From Diphasiastrum complanatum (lineage: Eukaryota > Streptophyta > Lycopodiopsida > Lycopodiales > Lycopodiaceae): a DNA stretch of 60,000 nt. The DNA lies in contig CM055112.1 in NCBI GenBank assembly GCA_029204225.1, forward strand, positions 133,001-193,000. Reading direction: 5' to 3'. The translations under genes and the position numbers were made by a program. Of the stretch, positions 45,130 through 55,758 are shown piece by piece. Below the pieces are notes generated by a model that saw nothing but the letters and a program-made list of their open reading frames with translations, was not told where the DNA came from and did no database searches. The first letter of the stretch is position 1. Each line of letters opens with the position of its first letter.

Positions 45130-45258
45130 CCGTCAAAAATATTGCCGATCTACTCACCAAGCCTTTGAGCATAAGTGCTTTCATCAAGCATAGATCTAAT
45201 CTTGGAGTTATATCAAGATCAATGCTCAAATCTTCATGGATATTTCTTTAGGAGGAGT
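45130..45258 (+). pseudogene. Copia pol C-terminal tail
   Basis: The plus strand reads IADLLTKPLSISAFIKHRSNLGV, the end of a copia RNase H domain, and stops just before a purine tract (TTTAGGAGGAG). Nothing further upstream is recognisable in 44926-45129. Confidence 0.75.
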
Positions 45259-45260
45259 GT

Positions 45261-45750
45261 GAAGAATTGAAAAAGATTATCTATGTTAGATATAGGGGCC
45301 TTATGTTTTTTACATCAAGCATCTAGGTGTAGGATGTTGATAGGAATAAATTTGGCATAGATGACAAATTATGCATTTCCACTTGTAATGCCACTATTGA
45401 GCCAAAATAGAGTAAGAGGCTAAATACGTGCCAATTAGAGTGTAGACAAGTGTAATGCTTTCGTTTGATAAATTCCAAGAGGTCCAATAGGAAATTGAGG
45501 TGTGCTTGAATATAGTCCAATAGAATTAAGAGGTGCATGGATCAATGGTCCAATAGGATCAAGAGGTGACAAAGTATGGTCCAATCATAGTTAAGCATAG
45601 TGATAGCTCATGGACCTACTAGTATCATTGTACTCCTCATTTTGAAGCTAATTGATTTGGTGTTTTGTGAGTTATTGGATTTCTAGCTTTCTCTCTCTAC
45701 TCGAGAGCTCATGATGCTTTTTCTCTCTCTACCCGAGGAGAGCAGCTTGT
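45261..45750 (+). repeat. 3' LTR of the copia tail
   Basis: Begins TGTGAAGAATTG right after the purine tract and runs to the edge of the duplication at 45751. The right end has two CTCTCTCTAC-CGAG direct repeats. There is no second copy in the window, so the right limit is set only by the start of the duplicated block. Confidence 0.55.
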
Positions 45751-46443
45751 TTAAGGCATTACCATAGTCCTTATCATGGAATCTGAATCTGCTAGAAGTA
45801 AACGAAGCATTGAAACAGCAAATCTAAGCATTGCACCAAAACAGCACAGGGAATTTGCGACACAGCAATCATAACTACCTAGCAATTTAGATTATTGATG
45901 GATTGTGCTAATGGCACGCACATGCACAAATGTCGCATCTCTGAATCTCTGAATCGGTGTCATATTGGACATATTCAAATCATATGCCGCATAAGGGTAA
46001 GACCGGTTACATGTAAATCTTTTACATAGAGCTGCCTGTTAAAAATGTTCTAACCATCACTTCAAGAGACTACATCCATCTCTTCAACAAGCATGAACCC
46101 ATATAAAATCTCATACTTACTTGATATACTTACATGAGCACATTCAGAATGAAGCTGGAAAAGATCATTCCATGAACAAAACATCATAAGAAAGTCATAT
46201 GAAAAAGGCATCTGTTTCGATATTCAGTTTGAAAACATGATCATGAAAACGGTTAACAACACAGCCAATCAACTAGAAGCTGCCAGGCATTCAGATATGT
46301 TGATATATTATTGAATCATAAGGCACTGCCTAGCTCAAAGTCTTGTGAATTTAAAAGCTACATCTACTGCATTTGACTATTTCGAAAATAATATGCATGT
46401 ATCTCCCGAACGCCGATACTTTTGGCAACAATAGTGCTTCTTG

Positions 46444-47163
46444 CTAGCACTGAAAATTAGCTGATCTGAATGAGAAAGGGAATGGATGGAGCCGTTCGTA
46501 TTCGAATGATATGGTCTGAAGAGGACTCAATAGATGTCCATTTTTGATCAAACAGTTGTCATAGCCCAAAACTATCAAAGATGCAGGATTTACAATGTTG
46601 GGTGCAAAACTTCCACAGTGCAAATGGATCCCTATTGCATTACAATGGCAATAGTTTGTGACATTCACTCCCCAGAGGCCATCTCCGTAGTCGCCTATGA
46701 TCTTCAGCCTCTTCTGATCGATTCTGATACTTGTTCCACCTACGCATCCAGTATACGTACCTGCAAGAACTGCAAAATGTAAGCCAAGAAGCATTAAGCA
46801 ATACGGCAACTATCACTTCATTTCATACATGTGAGAAGATACGAGACCACGCAACGTAATGAAATGCAACTAATTGCAGGGAAGCACATCATTCCGGAAC
46901 TGTGGCACACGCATTACATGACAGTGTCCGAAAATTTAAAGTTCAAGAGGCAAGCACTTCTTTAATCTTGCTATCAACCCCAACAATGAAGTTTGCGCCA
47001 TACTGCTGTAGTCACTCGTTATCTTCACTCCCTCCTGCTGCAGCATGGCGGAACTGGTAAGGGCCAGCCATAGCAAAAAGATAACCAGTAGGTGTGTTCT
47101 TCCGTTGGTCACAGCTGCCGCCACCTTAAGAAGATCCTTATATTGAGCCATTGCTCTCGCCAT
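46444..47163 (-). CDS. TPD1-like secreted cysteine-rich protein, copy 2
   Basis: Two inferred exons on the minus strand: 47163-47004 and 46760-46444, with the same donor (A|GTATGG) and acceptor (TTGCAG|GT) as copy 1; 158 residues. The intron is 243 bases against 306 in copy 1. The signal peptide and all six cysteines are kept. Relative to copy 1 there are four changes in the first 54 residues (for example Arg to Gly at 21, His to Tyr at 52) and three in the TPD1 domain (Glu to Lys, Asn to Lys in CLIKNG, Leu to Phe near the end). No stop or frameshift occurs. A TATATAT box about 75 bases upstream is conserved. A function as EMS1-type receptor ligand is inferred from family only. Confidence 0.75.
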
Positions 47164-47655
47164 GCGCTCTCTCTCACACGCTCGGTCTCTCTTTCACTCT
47201 TCGCGACTGGTTACATCGATATATGGCGTACCGGATATATATCGCACTGAAGTCACACTCGGACACTCTCTCCGCCCTTCGTATAGATGAGTCGGTAGCT
47301 TCGCGGGAAAATCAATTTTTAAATTTCAATGTTGCTAACAACCGTTGGGCATCTTTAGGAATAGCAAGCTAGGTACAGGTTTCCTTCTAAATATTTCAAG
47401 CTAAAATGGAAATTCATTCTTAAAGGCCATGAAACAATGTAAATACCCTGCAATGTTTCAATGGTTCCATGTTTAGGTTTGGCATATAACATAGTACATA
47501 AACCTAGTAAAGATTGACCGATTCAATAAGTTGCTTGAAACTTTTTACGAATTATTATGGATAAAAATAACAATAAAACAAAATATTGACATCAAACGTG
47601 TCAATGACGTAGATGATGACATTGATGTCAAATTCCATCATGTAAACATGGATAT

Positions 47656-48022
47656 TGAGTTAACAACGACAACAAAATGATCGATGCAATTACCACAGTG
47701 TAACATCAAACACTTCAAGACAAGAACACAAAGGAATGTTCTGCTAAAATTGTATATTCACACTATGTTTGCAAGTACAAGATAAAACTATTTGACCTAG
47801 GAGAGAGACAATAGTCATCAAGAAATGGCAAGTAACTTAATATAAATACACGTTAATTATTTCCTTTTCAACTCTCTCCCTTGATGATTAACATCAACTA
47901 CTTAACATCAGTAAACTAATGATGGAACATGGCACCTCCATGATAGCATAGTCACTTCCAACTCAAAATATAAAATATACTTCATAGCAATGTTACAAGT
48001 AAGACATAAACCTTGTCCAACA
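47656..48022 (-). repeat. 3' LTR of Co-5, family Z
   Basis: About 367 bases between the end of Co-5 pol and unique DNA upstream of TPD1-like copy 2. It matches 18619-18983. On the minus strand it starts TGTTGGACAAGG and ends near GTTAACTCA. Confidence 0.8.
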
Positions 48023-48956
48023 ACTTACACAACTTCTAGGATATCAATTCAACACCAAGCTTTAGCCTGAAATCTTCAAACTTATCTCTGCTTAGCGACT
48101 TCGTAAATACATCAGCAAGGTGTGTAGCAGTAGTACAATGAACCACATCAATGCCTTCTAAACAATTTAAGCTTTTCGGGTATAAAATGATATTCTGCTT
48201 CTATATGCTTTGTTCTAGCATAAAACACTGAATTTTTGGCTAACTAAATTCCACTTTGACTATCACAAGAAATGACTGCATCTTTGGCTTGTCTTACTTC
48301 AATTTCTTTGTGTAGCTCTTTTAGCCAAACTACTTCTTGTGTAGCAGAACGTAAGGTTTTATATTCAGCTTCAGTAGTACAAAGTGATATTGTATCCTTA
48401 TTTTTGCTTGACCAAGAAAAACAACAATTTTCAACATCAAAATCATAACCACATGGTAGATTTTCTATCATTTATACCACCACCTGAGTCAACGTCCACA
48501 AGGCCCTTCAATTTTGGTTAATCAAATCGTCTTGAATGGACTTGACTAACATCAAAGATGCCTTTCACGTAACTTAGAATGTGTTTAGCTGCTTTCCAAT
48601 GCGCCAAGGTAGTTGCTGCCATAAAATGACTCACAAGACTCACAACATAACGGATGTCTGGTCTAGTAGGGTGAGATATATAAGACAATCAATAGATTGG
48701 TGATACAATGTGTAATCAACATGACCACTCTCATCAAGACGTGGCCATTTCTTGCTAACTTGACTAGGCAAAGTCAATGGATTACAATCATACATGTAAA
48801 ATCTCTCCAAAAAATTTCAATATATTTTGCTTGTGAACGCTTGATAGTATCTGTCTTTTGCCACACATCTATGCCTAGACAATAATGCATCAAATCCAAA
48901 TCGGTCATCTCAAAATGCTTACACAAACTAGACTTGATAGACTTATCAAGTTCTCA
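48023..48956 (-). pseudogene. Co-5 RT end, RNase H and tail
   Basis: Minus strand: FEMTDLDLMHYCLGIDV (RT end, near 48900), frame-broken connection, then RNase H (48244-48471) with FSWSSKNKDTISLCTTEAEYKTL and VISCDSQSGI. The first RNase H aspartate region is lost in frame breaks. The tail FTKSLSRDKFEDF and a stop lie at about 48060-48110. Confidence 0.8.
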
Positions 48957-50036
48957 TCAATTCTTGTGCTTATTATCAACATACAACACAACCAATGCAA
49001 CGCTATCATCACTGTTTGTGGGGAAAAACACCCCTTTCTGAGGTTGTTCCATATAGATCTCCTCCTCAAGATAACCATTTAGAAAAGCATTGGATACATC
49101 TAATTGGAACACCTTCCACTTGAAAAAACAAGCAAGAGAAATAAGAATTCTTATTGTCACCATCTTTGCAACGGGTGCAAAGGTCTCCTCATAATCAAGA
49201 CCATGGATTTGAGCAAATCCTTTGGCACATAATCTTGCTTTATGCTTGTTAATGGTGCCATCATGATTGAACTTGATCCGAAATACCCACTTGCAACCAA
49301 TCACATGCTTGTTGGATGGAAGATCCACAAGCTCCCAAGTATTGTTGGTGATCAATGCATCATACTCTTGCTTCATGGCATCATACCACTCCTTGGTATT
49401 GAGTGCCTCTTGTACATTCTTTGGCTCCTCATGAGAGACATAAAAAACATAATTAGTGGAATCAAGATCCACTTGTTTGCCTTTGTCAACATATGAGAGC
49501 CTCTTAGGCTCGGATCTCTCTCTCATGGATCTTCTTGGTGAGAAAATCCGAGGAGAGTCTTCTTCAAATCTCGACTCCATCACATCATGATTGTCTTCAA
49601 AATCAATAATTGGTGATGCATCCGTAGACTTCTTGATCTCGGCCTCTTCAAAAGATGAGTGTTGATCTTCATGAAAGACAACATCTCTATTTTCAATAAC
49701 TTGAGAATTAGAGAGTATAAAGACTCTATAGGCCTTCTTGGTGGATGAGTATCCAACCATGATCCCTTTGCATGCACTAGAATCTTCCTTCTTCCTTGTT
49801 TCCAAGGGAATATGGACAAAGCATAAGCATCCAAAAACTCTAAGTTGATCAACCTTAGGCTTCTTCAAAAATAAGATTTCATATGGTGACTTTACTCCAA
49901 GAGCTATATGTGGGAGCCTATTGCAAATATACTTTGCACAATTAATGGCTTCTCCCCAAAAATCTTTGGGCAAAGATGCCTCAATTCTCATAGATTTTGC
50001 ACATTCACATAGAGATCTATTCTTTATCTCTGCCAC
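48957..50036 (-). pseudogene. Co-5 integrase end, linker and RT with internal deletion
   Basis: A long open frame of 359 codons. It begins at the integrase catalytic glutamate (NGVAEIKNRSLCECAKSMR), passes KPKVDQLRVFGCLCFVHIP and a Ser/Glu-rich linker, and enters RT (KWVFRIKFNHDGTINKHKARLCAKGF, FQLDVSNAFLNGYLEEEIYMEQ). Then about 60 codons of the RT palm are missing and the frame resumes at LVVLYVDN, where the catalytic YVDD has become YVDN. It is the longest intact stretch of pol in the window, yet its RT cannot be active. Confidence 0.9.
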
Positions 50037-50494
50037 TCCATTTTGAGATGGAGACTAGGCACAAGAGAACTCTCTTTTAATGCCTTCAAGCTCACAAAAA
50101 TCTTGAAATTTATTGGAGATATATTCACCACCTCCATCACTTCTAAGAGCTTCAATCTTGAATGAGAATTGCTTCTCTACATAAGCTTTGAAAATAAGAA
50201 AATGATCAAACACCATAGATTTAGAAGCAAGAAGATATATCCAAGTGAATCTTGTATAATCATCAATGAAAGTAGCAAAACAAGTGGCTCCTCCCTTGCT
50301 TGTAGTTGATGAGAAATGCACATCCGAGTGGATTAACTTCAAAGGATGCTTGCTTTTGATAGAAGATCTTGTAAATGGCTTTTTGTGAGATTTAGCAATA
50401 GCACAAGCCTCACAAGGCTTGATCTTCTTGGAGAGTGACTTTAGCAAGCCAATAGCTTTGGCTTCTTTGATCATAGAGAGCATGGATTTGTAAA
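50037..50494 (-). pseudogene. Co-5 integrase zinc finger and core
   Basis: Continues the Co-5 frame upstream of a TAG at about 50053. Seen are the second half of the HHCC finger (CEACAIAKSHKKPF), the first catalytic aspartate in HSDVHF, FATFIDDYTRFTWIYLL, and the second aspartate in LRSDGGGEYIS. With the glutamate in the next frame all DDE residues are present. The 5' part, with gag, protease and 5' LTR, is lost where CACTA sequence begins. Confidence 0.9.
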
Positions 50495-52525
50495 AGGATA
50501 GTGAAGATCATGCTCCAAAAGTACCTTGGACATTCACTAAGGAGGAGCTTAACCATGTGCGCTCCATTATTCATGACATTAGAACACCAACTGGTTTTGC
50601 CCATTCTCTACGGTCATCATTCATAGTGGATGGAAAGTTGCAAGGTCTCAAATCTCATGATTGGCTAATGATGATTCAATTCATCTATTTATTGTCAATT
50701 TGTGGGTGCTTGTCAAAAGATATTTGTGAGACCATATACAAACTATCAATCATTGTCAGGTATTTACATGTACTTGGTGCAATTTTTTTATTTAGTATTT
50801 ATTGGATTGAATATGTTGCAGATGAATGTGTTCAAAAGAAATCCATCAGCTGGATCTTTGCAAGAGACATGAGGATATGGTGGAGATTTTGTGCATGTTT
50901 GAGAAATATTTTTCGACTTCCATCATGCACTCACAAGTGCATTTATTGGTGCACTTGGTTGAAGAAGTTTCTATTGCTGGTCCAGTGCACACTAGGTATA
51001 AGTGCATAAATTATCTTTTGCATGTGTATTTAAACTAAATCAATTGATACATGAACTCATTAAATAAAACACTTATTTTGAACCATTTGTGACTTTTTAG
51101 GTGGATGTTCTTTATGAAAAGATACATGAAAGTCTTAAAAAATTTTGTGCGTCAAAAGACAAGGCCTGAAGGTAGCATGTCAGAGGGATGGTTAGTAAAT
51201 GAATCTCTCTTTCATGTTATTGAAATTTTGCACCAACTACATCCATCTACTCCACTATTGTGGCGTGATAGGTAAGCCGAAGAGGTAACTAATGAAAAAC
51301 CTCAAGGGATGGGCAAGGTCCATAGGTTGACACCCTTCCAACGAGAAAAAATTTTTACATTCATGCTTTATAATTGTGGAGTTATGGATAAATGGTTAGA
51401 CCTATATGAAGAAGAGAAAAAAGAGACGGCCTTGTCTAGAAAGCACCAACGACAGAATAGAGGTAGACACATGGCCTCAAGTTCACATGATCTTGAGCCA
51501 TTGCCCAAGCAATGCACTATAGAGTGGATGCATGACACACTACAAAAAGCAACAATAGAGGGACAAAAAATATCAAACGCAGAATGGGACTTTGCAAGAG
51601 GATGCGAATGGAAGGTATTATTCTTTAGATACTTTATTATTAGAACATTCTTGTTTATAACAATATTTGTTTAATCATTTTGAAACACCATGTTCATTCA
51701 CAATGATTATTTATGAGATTCATGTTTGTCATGTGGCAGTGCAAAATGTATAATGCTATATGGGCTTCTGGTTTTCACTTTCGTGTTGAAGGGATTGATA
51801 ACAAGAGACGCACACATGATTGTGGTGTAATAGCATCTTTCCAACAAGAAAGTCAAAGCAGTGCACGAGTTCGGAATCCCATCTCAGGAGACATAGAATA
51901 CGTAGGAACTATACAAAATATTTATCATGTGTCATTTGATGAAAGTGGACACTATTTTTTATTTCATGTGAAATGGTTCAAGGTAGTTTGTAGAGGGCCA
52001 AATGCAACCCTAAAATCGGATCCAAGTGGATTTTTTGCGATTGATTCATCAATTACATTGAGCTGGAGTCCTTTGACACATTGGTGTTGCCTCGTCACTG
52101 TGAGCAGGTGCACATGCTATGCCATAATGTTTTTCATTTTATTGCAAGTGACTTCAATATTTGAGTTCTCAATATGTTCTAAAATAGTGATTTTTGTAGG
52201 TGTTTTTTCAACCAGATCGACTAAACAAGATATGGTGGTTTGTAGCTCAAGTTGAACCACGTTCATGATGAGTATTTGAGGGTGCAAATGTTGAGAATGA
52301 AATGGAAAACCTTCATTTTAACTATGAGATTGAGCTACCTAGAGATGTAGTAAATTGTCAACCATACTTGAAGCACCCACTTCCATAGATGTTGAGAATA
52401 GAAATTCTAATAGTCAGGATGATGAAATAATTTTTGAAAGTGAGAGTGATGATGAAAATCATCTAAGAGGAGATGAATTGCAAGATGTTGTCGATGATGA
52501 AATTGATTCTTGTAATTCTAGATAA
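50495..52525 (+). pseudogene. CACTA (En/Spm) transposase 3' part, DUF4218 and DUF4216
   Basis: The plus strand carries the C-terminal half of a plant CACTA TNP2-type transposase gene with introns. Exon 1 (to 50759) has KLQGLKSHDWLMMIQF and CGCLSKDICETI. An intron (about 50760-50820) precedes EDMVEILCMFEKYF and VHLLVHLVEEVSIAGPVHTR, which is DUF4218. The next intron, 50998-51102, splits R from WMFFMKRYMKVLK and KTRPEGSMSEGWLV. A third (about 51616-51740) leads to DUF4216 (GFHFRVEGIDNKRRTHDCGV). A fourth has donor CAG|GTGCAC and acceptor TTGTAG|GTG (about 52109-52199), followed by VFFQPDRLNKIWWFVAQ. An acidic tail ends at TAA 52523-52525. A frameshift near 52045 and several stops show decay. 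The catalytic N-terminal part is absent. Confidence 0.8.
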
Positions 52526-52789
52526 AAATTGATTATTGCAACTCTAAATGAAATTGAATCTTGAAATGCTTTCAAATGATTGTCATTTAGCCAAAGTAGA
52601 ATCTCATCTATGGTCAAGTAAGTGAAAAGAATAGACATAGTTTGACTTCAATCCAATTTTTTTGGAGATAATGTCAATGAAGATAGATGTACGGCTTCAT
52701 GTTCCAAGAAAATTCTCATTTTTTAACAAATGTTGCAAAGGCAATAAATCACTAAAAGCATGTGAGTTAATGAAATCACCACCACAAAC
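52526..52789. other. Short spacer, nothing recognised
   Basis: AT-rich sequence between the CACTA stop codon and the Co-6 RT fragment. CACTA terminal repeats were looked for and not recognised. Confidence 0.3.
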
Positions 52790-53136
52790 TATGACAAAAT
52801 CAAGTGTTTCATCATAGTCAATCCCTTGGCAACTAGTCTTGTTTTATAATTGTTCACACTACCATCTTGATTAAGCTTGATCTTAAAGACCCATTTGCAA
52901 ACAGTAACATTTTGCATCTTTGATGGAGGATCAATAATTTTACAAGTATCTCAAACAATGCATCATATACTCACTTTGCATTACATCAAATCACTCTTTT
53001 GTTGCTACAGTTTCATTCACACTTGAAGGAACATCATCAAACCTAAGGTAGTAATAAGGGCAATAAAAAGTAAACAATCATCAACTTGTAATTGCTTCTC
53101 TCTTCCTTGTATTTGAGCCTTGATGGTTGCATTTGG
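52790..53136 (-). pseudogene. Co-6 copia RT N-terminal fragment
   Basis: The minus strand reads VCKWVFKIKLNQDGSVNNYKTRLVAKG then IDYDETL, the conserved start of copia RT. It is missing about 5 codons at the usual FxQ step. Gag, protease and integrase are all deleted: the fragment lies only about 70-340 bases from the primer site at 53137. Confidence 0.7.
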
Positions 53137-53148
53137 GCTCTGATACCA
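53137..53148 (-). other. Primer-binding site of Co-6, tRNA-iMet
   Basis: GCTCTGATACCA on the plus strand, a perfect complement of the tRNA-iMet primer site, followed directly by TGTTAAAATC, the LTR end. Confidence 0.85.
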
Positions 53149-53661
53149 TGTTAAAATCAAAGCTTATGAACCTCATTTGGATACTAAAACCTTGAAAAAG
53201 CATCAAAGGTTTCACTTATATCTAATACATAGAAAACTAGCACACAATTCAACCTATTGTGCATCTAATTGGCAAGAGCTTTTGAACACCACAATAAAAC
53301 TATAAATATTTTGACCTTCATATCCTATCACACACATGGAAAGTATAATACTTTGTTCAGATTCAGATCTATTCACTAGACACAAAAAATATCACATTCA
53401 TCATTCATCAATTCCTCATTAAAGAACAAACTTGCCAAAATCACCATCTCTTGATAATCTCTCAAAGTATGTACAAAATGAGCTCTCAATCCATATCAAA
53501 TGATCTCGGATATGAGATTAGGTAGAGTGCCATTAGGGTAGACCCTAAACCCCTGGCTATCAAAGCCTTAGGTCATGCATAATTATCCTCTTGGTAGCTC
53601 GAGTCAACTGTCTTATAAAAGTAGGTGGCCGACCTCATCAAAAATCCCAATCATCTAGGAA
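53149..53661 (-). repeat. 5' LTR of Co-6
   Basis: Follows the primer site and contains no coding sequence. The outer end is not resolved. ACCAACA at about 53713-53719 would give TGTTGGT...TTTTAACA ends and about 570 bases, but this lies in the A-rich duplication. No second copy is present. Confidence 0.5.
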
Positions 53662-53836
53662 CATCATGATATAATTAACTTTAGAAAAATATTTATTTAA
53701 CTAGCTCCATTTCATTACCAACATGCAAAAAAAAAAAAAAAAAAACCTCATCATAATATAATTCACTTTAGAAATATATTTATTTAACTAATTTCTTGTC
53801 ATTATCAACATGCAAAAAAAAAAAAAAAATTGCGTG
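53662..53836. repeat. Tandem duplication of an 85-base unit with A-runs
   Basis: Two units (about 53664-53745 and 53747-53829) share ATCAT-ATATAATT-ACTTTAGAAA-TATTTATTTAACTA and end CAACATGC followed by A19 and A16. Both have drifted by several bases. Confidence 0.75.
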
Positions 53837-54210
53837 GATAATCCACGCAGAAGATATCCATGCGTGGATATCTTTAACTTCCAGTCCGGTCCAATAAACA
53901 AGCTGAAATTTGCATGGATAATTCACGTGTGTGGATTATCCACGTGACTGCTGTCCAGCACCGCCAACCTTCCCTCCCAAATAGTTGCCGGAATTTTTAA
54001 AATTCAATTTTGTGTGGATAATCCACGTGCATAAATTTTTCGGCGCCGTGTCAAAAAAACACCGGTGGACTGGCCGGAGGCATGTTCAAAATTTTTTTGG
54101 CGTGGATAACCAACGCGTGGATGTTGCACGCAAACAAAATTTTGGAAAATTGGCTAAGTGTCGGGTCTCGCATGAATACTCTGCGTGGATAAACACAGAG
54201 TTTTCTAGTT
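53832..54210. repeat. Cluster of GTGGATAATCCAC palindromes
   Basis: GTGGAT occurs seven times in 350 bases, mostly as inverted pairs: GCGTGGAT-A-ATCCACGC (53832-53848), AAGATATCCA-TGCG-TGGATATCTT (53851-53874, perfect 10-base arms), GTGGATTATCCAC (53931-53943), GTGGATAATCCAC (54014-54026). Imperfect copies are near 54099, 54116 and 54182. The region is more GC-rich than its surroundings. A 125-codon plus frame across it (53985-54362) has no recognised domain. Confidence 0.65.
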
Positions 54211-54357
54211 GTGAAACAAGTTCAAAGTTGGTAGGCTTATATAGAGGCCAAACACCAGACCCGAGGCTAGAGCATTCTGCTCCCCCCGCAACTCATTCAA
54301 AAAACTGTCTTTCAAAGAAACGCTCAAAAATAGCCTTGTTAAACGCCCCCGTACTAT

Positions 54358-55318
54358 TGTAATGACCCCAAAATTAGTTTAAAAACCATAAAAAAAAACC
54401 ATGTTTTCTTACCAATTTTGACCAAAAATTGTGGTTCAAATCCACAATTAAGTGCAATCAAATCCAAATCCCTGTCAATAAATTCCATACAAGCACTAAA
54501 ACTTCTAATTTCAGTCAATTATGATTTTTATAGCCCATTTCTAGTCCAAAAACCCCAATTTTTGGCTTAAAATCACTATCTAAGCACCATTTTGACTTTT
54601 CAACCGACATGCAGTCATTAGATCCAATCAATAATGATTGTAAAACAGCAAGTACAATATGGAAAACGTACTAGATCAGTAACAATGATAAATTCCAAGC
54701 AAAAGAAGTTCAATTCTAAGTGAAAAATCACAAAAAAATATCCATCACAAGTCCATTGATTTTTCTCAAAATCTATGGAGAAATTCCATTATCATGATCA
54801 ATAGGCTAAAATCAGTCCAAATTCAGAGAAGCCACTTACTTGGAGATCAATTCCACCACCTGGAAGTACAAAGCAAGGAAGAAATACCAAAAAGTTGGAA
54901 AACAACAAAAAGCAACTCCGCCTTCTGATTGATGCAAAGCCTTTTTCTGATACCACTTAAAGGATTGCCTACTGAAGATCCGACTAGATCCTGTTTGCAA
55001 CCAAAAGGATACATGTGGAGGAACATCATCCAATCAACCAACAGGAAATGGCTAGTCAATACCCTAACCACTTCACCCCCATGCCATGGTGAATGACTGC
55101 AAGAGAGGAGGGGCTCCTAGCTTTAAGGATCAAAAAATCCAATAGGTAGATGGGCGACTTTCCACTAGTATATACTCTCCCAAGAGGAGAGAATATTCCT
55201 CTTAGGATCCCCATGCAATTTGAATAAGCAATTGACCTCCTATTCATGCATTATAGCAGTCAAACACCATGCAAGTGCTCCTATATCCAATTATAGGTCT
55301 GGACCCTCATATGATTAT
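54358..55318 (-). repeat. Repeat W copy 2, LTR-like, inverted
   Basis: Reverse complement of 40300-41200, extending about 170 bases further to the ...GGTCATTACA end. Its 5' about 100 bases are missing, where Co-7 RT is joined at 55319. The TATATAC box and the TGGTATCAG site (minus strand, about 54955) are present. Confidence 0.75.
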
Positions 55319-55758
55319 TCTAACTCACCATTTAGAAAAGCAGATTTCACATCCATCTAATGCAAAGGCCAACCAAAATGTGAAGCTAAAGCAATAAGTA
55401 GACGTAGAGTATTCCACTTACAAACCGGCGCAAAGGTCTCCTCATAGTCGATGCCTTTATTTTTTGCGTACCCTTTGATCACCAATCTTGCTTTGTGCTT
55501 TGCTATACTTCCATCTGCATGGTACTTAGTCATGTATACCCATTTGCAACCAATGGGTTTCTTACCAACTGGTGGTTCTACTAAGTCCCATGTGCTATGT
55601 TTAGCAATTGACTCCATCTCCTCTCCCATGGCCTTGACCCAAATGTCATCATCCTTCGCTTCACCATAAGTCGAAGGCTCTTTGCTTTGAATAATGTTGG
55701 ATAAGAGAGCATAATTTGCTTCATACCTTTCAGGTAGTGTCTTCTCTCTTGTTGATCT
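55319..55758 (-). pseudogene. Co-7 copia RT N-terminal part
   Basis: Minus strand: MGEEMESIAKHSTWDLVEPP, KWVYMTKYHADGSIAKHKARLV and IDYEETFAPV, then MDVKSAFLNGELE after a TAG that replaces glutamine at 55357. The catalytic YVDD region, RNase H and 3' end are cut off at 55318 by repeat W. Confidence 0.85.

Larger units (their letters stand above)
45752..48120 (-). repeat. Segmental duplication copy 2 (inverted partner of 18516-21303)
   Basis: Reverse complement of copy 1 with scattered substitutions. It lacks about 400 bases of copy 1's upstream spacer and 63 bases of the intron. On its right it continues without a break into the Co-5 pol body, which copy 1 lacks. That makes copy 2 the likely older arrangement. 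Confidence 0.9.

Noticed and set aside
49242-49496. Plus-strand frame inside Co-5
   Set aside because: It lies opposite the long Co-5 pol frame with RT motifs.
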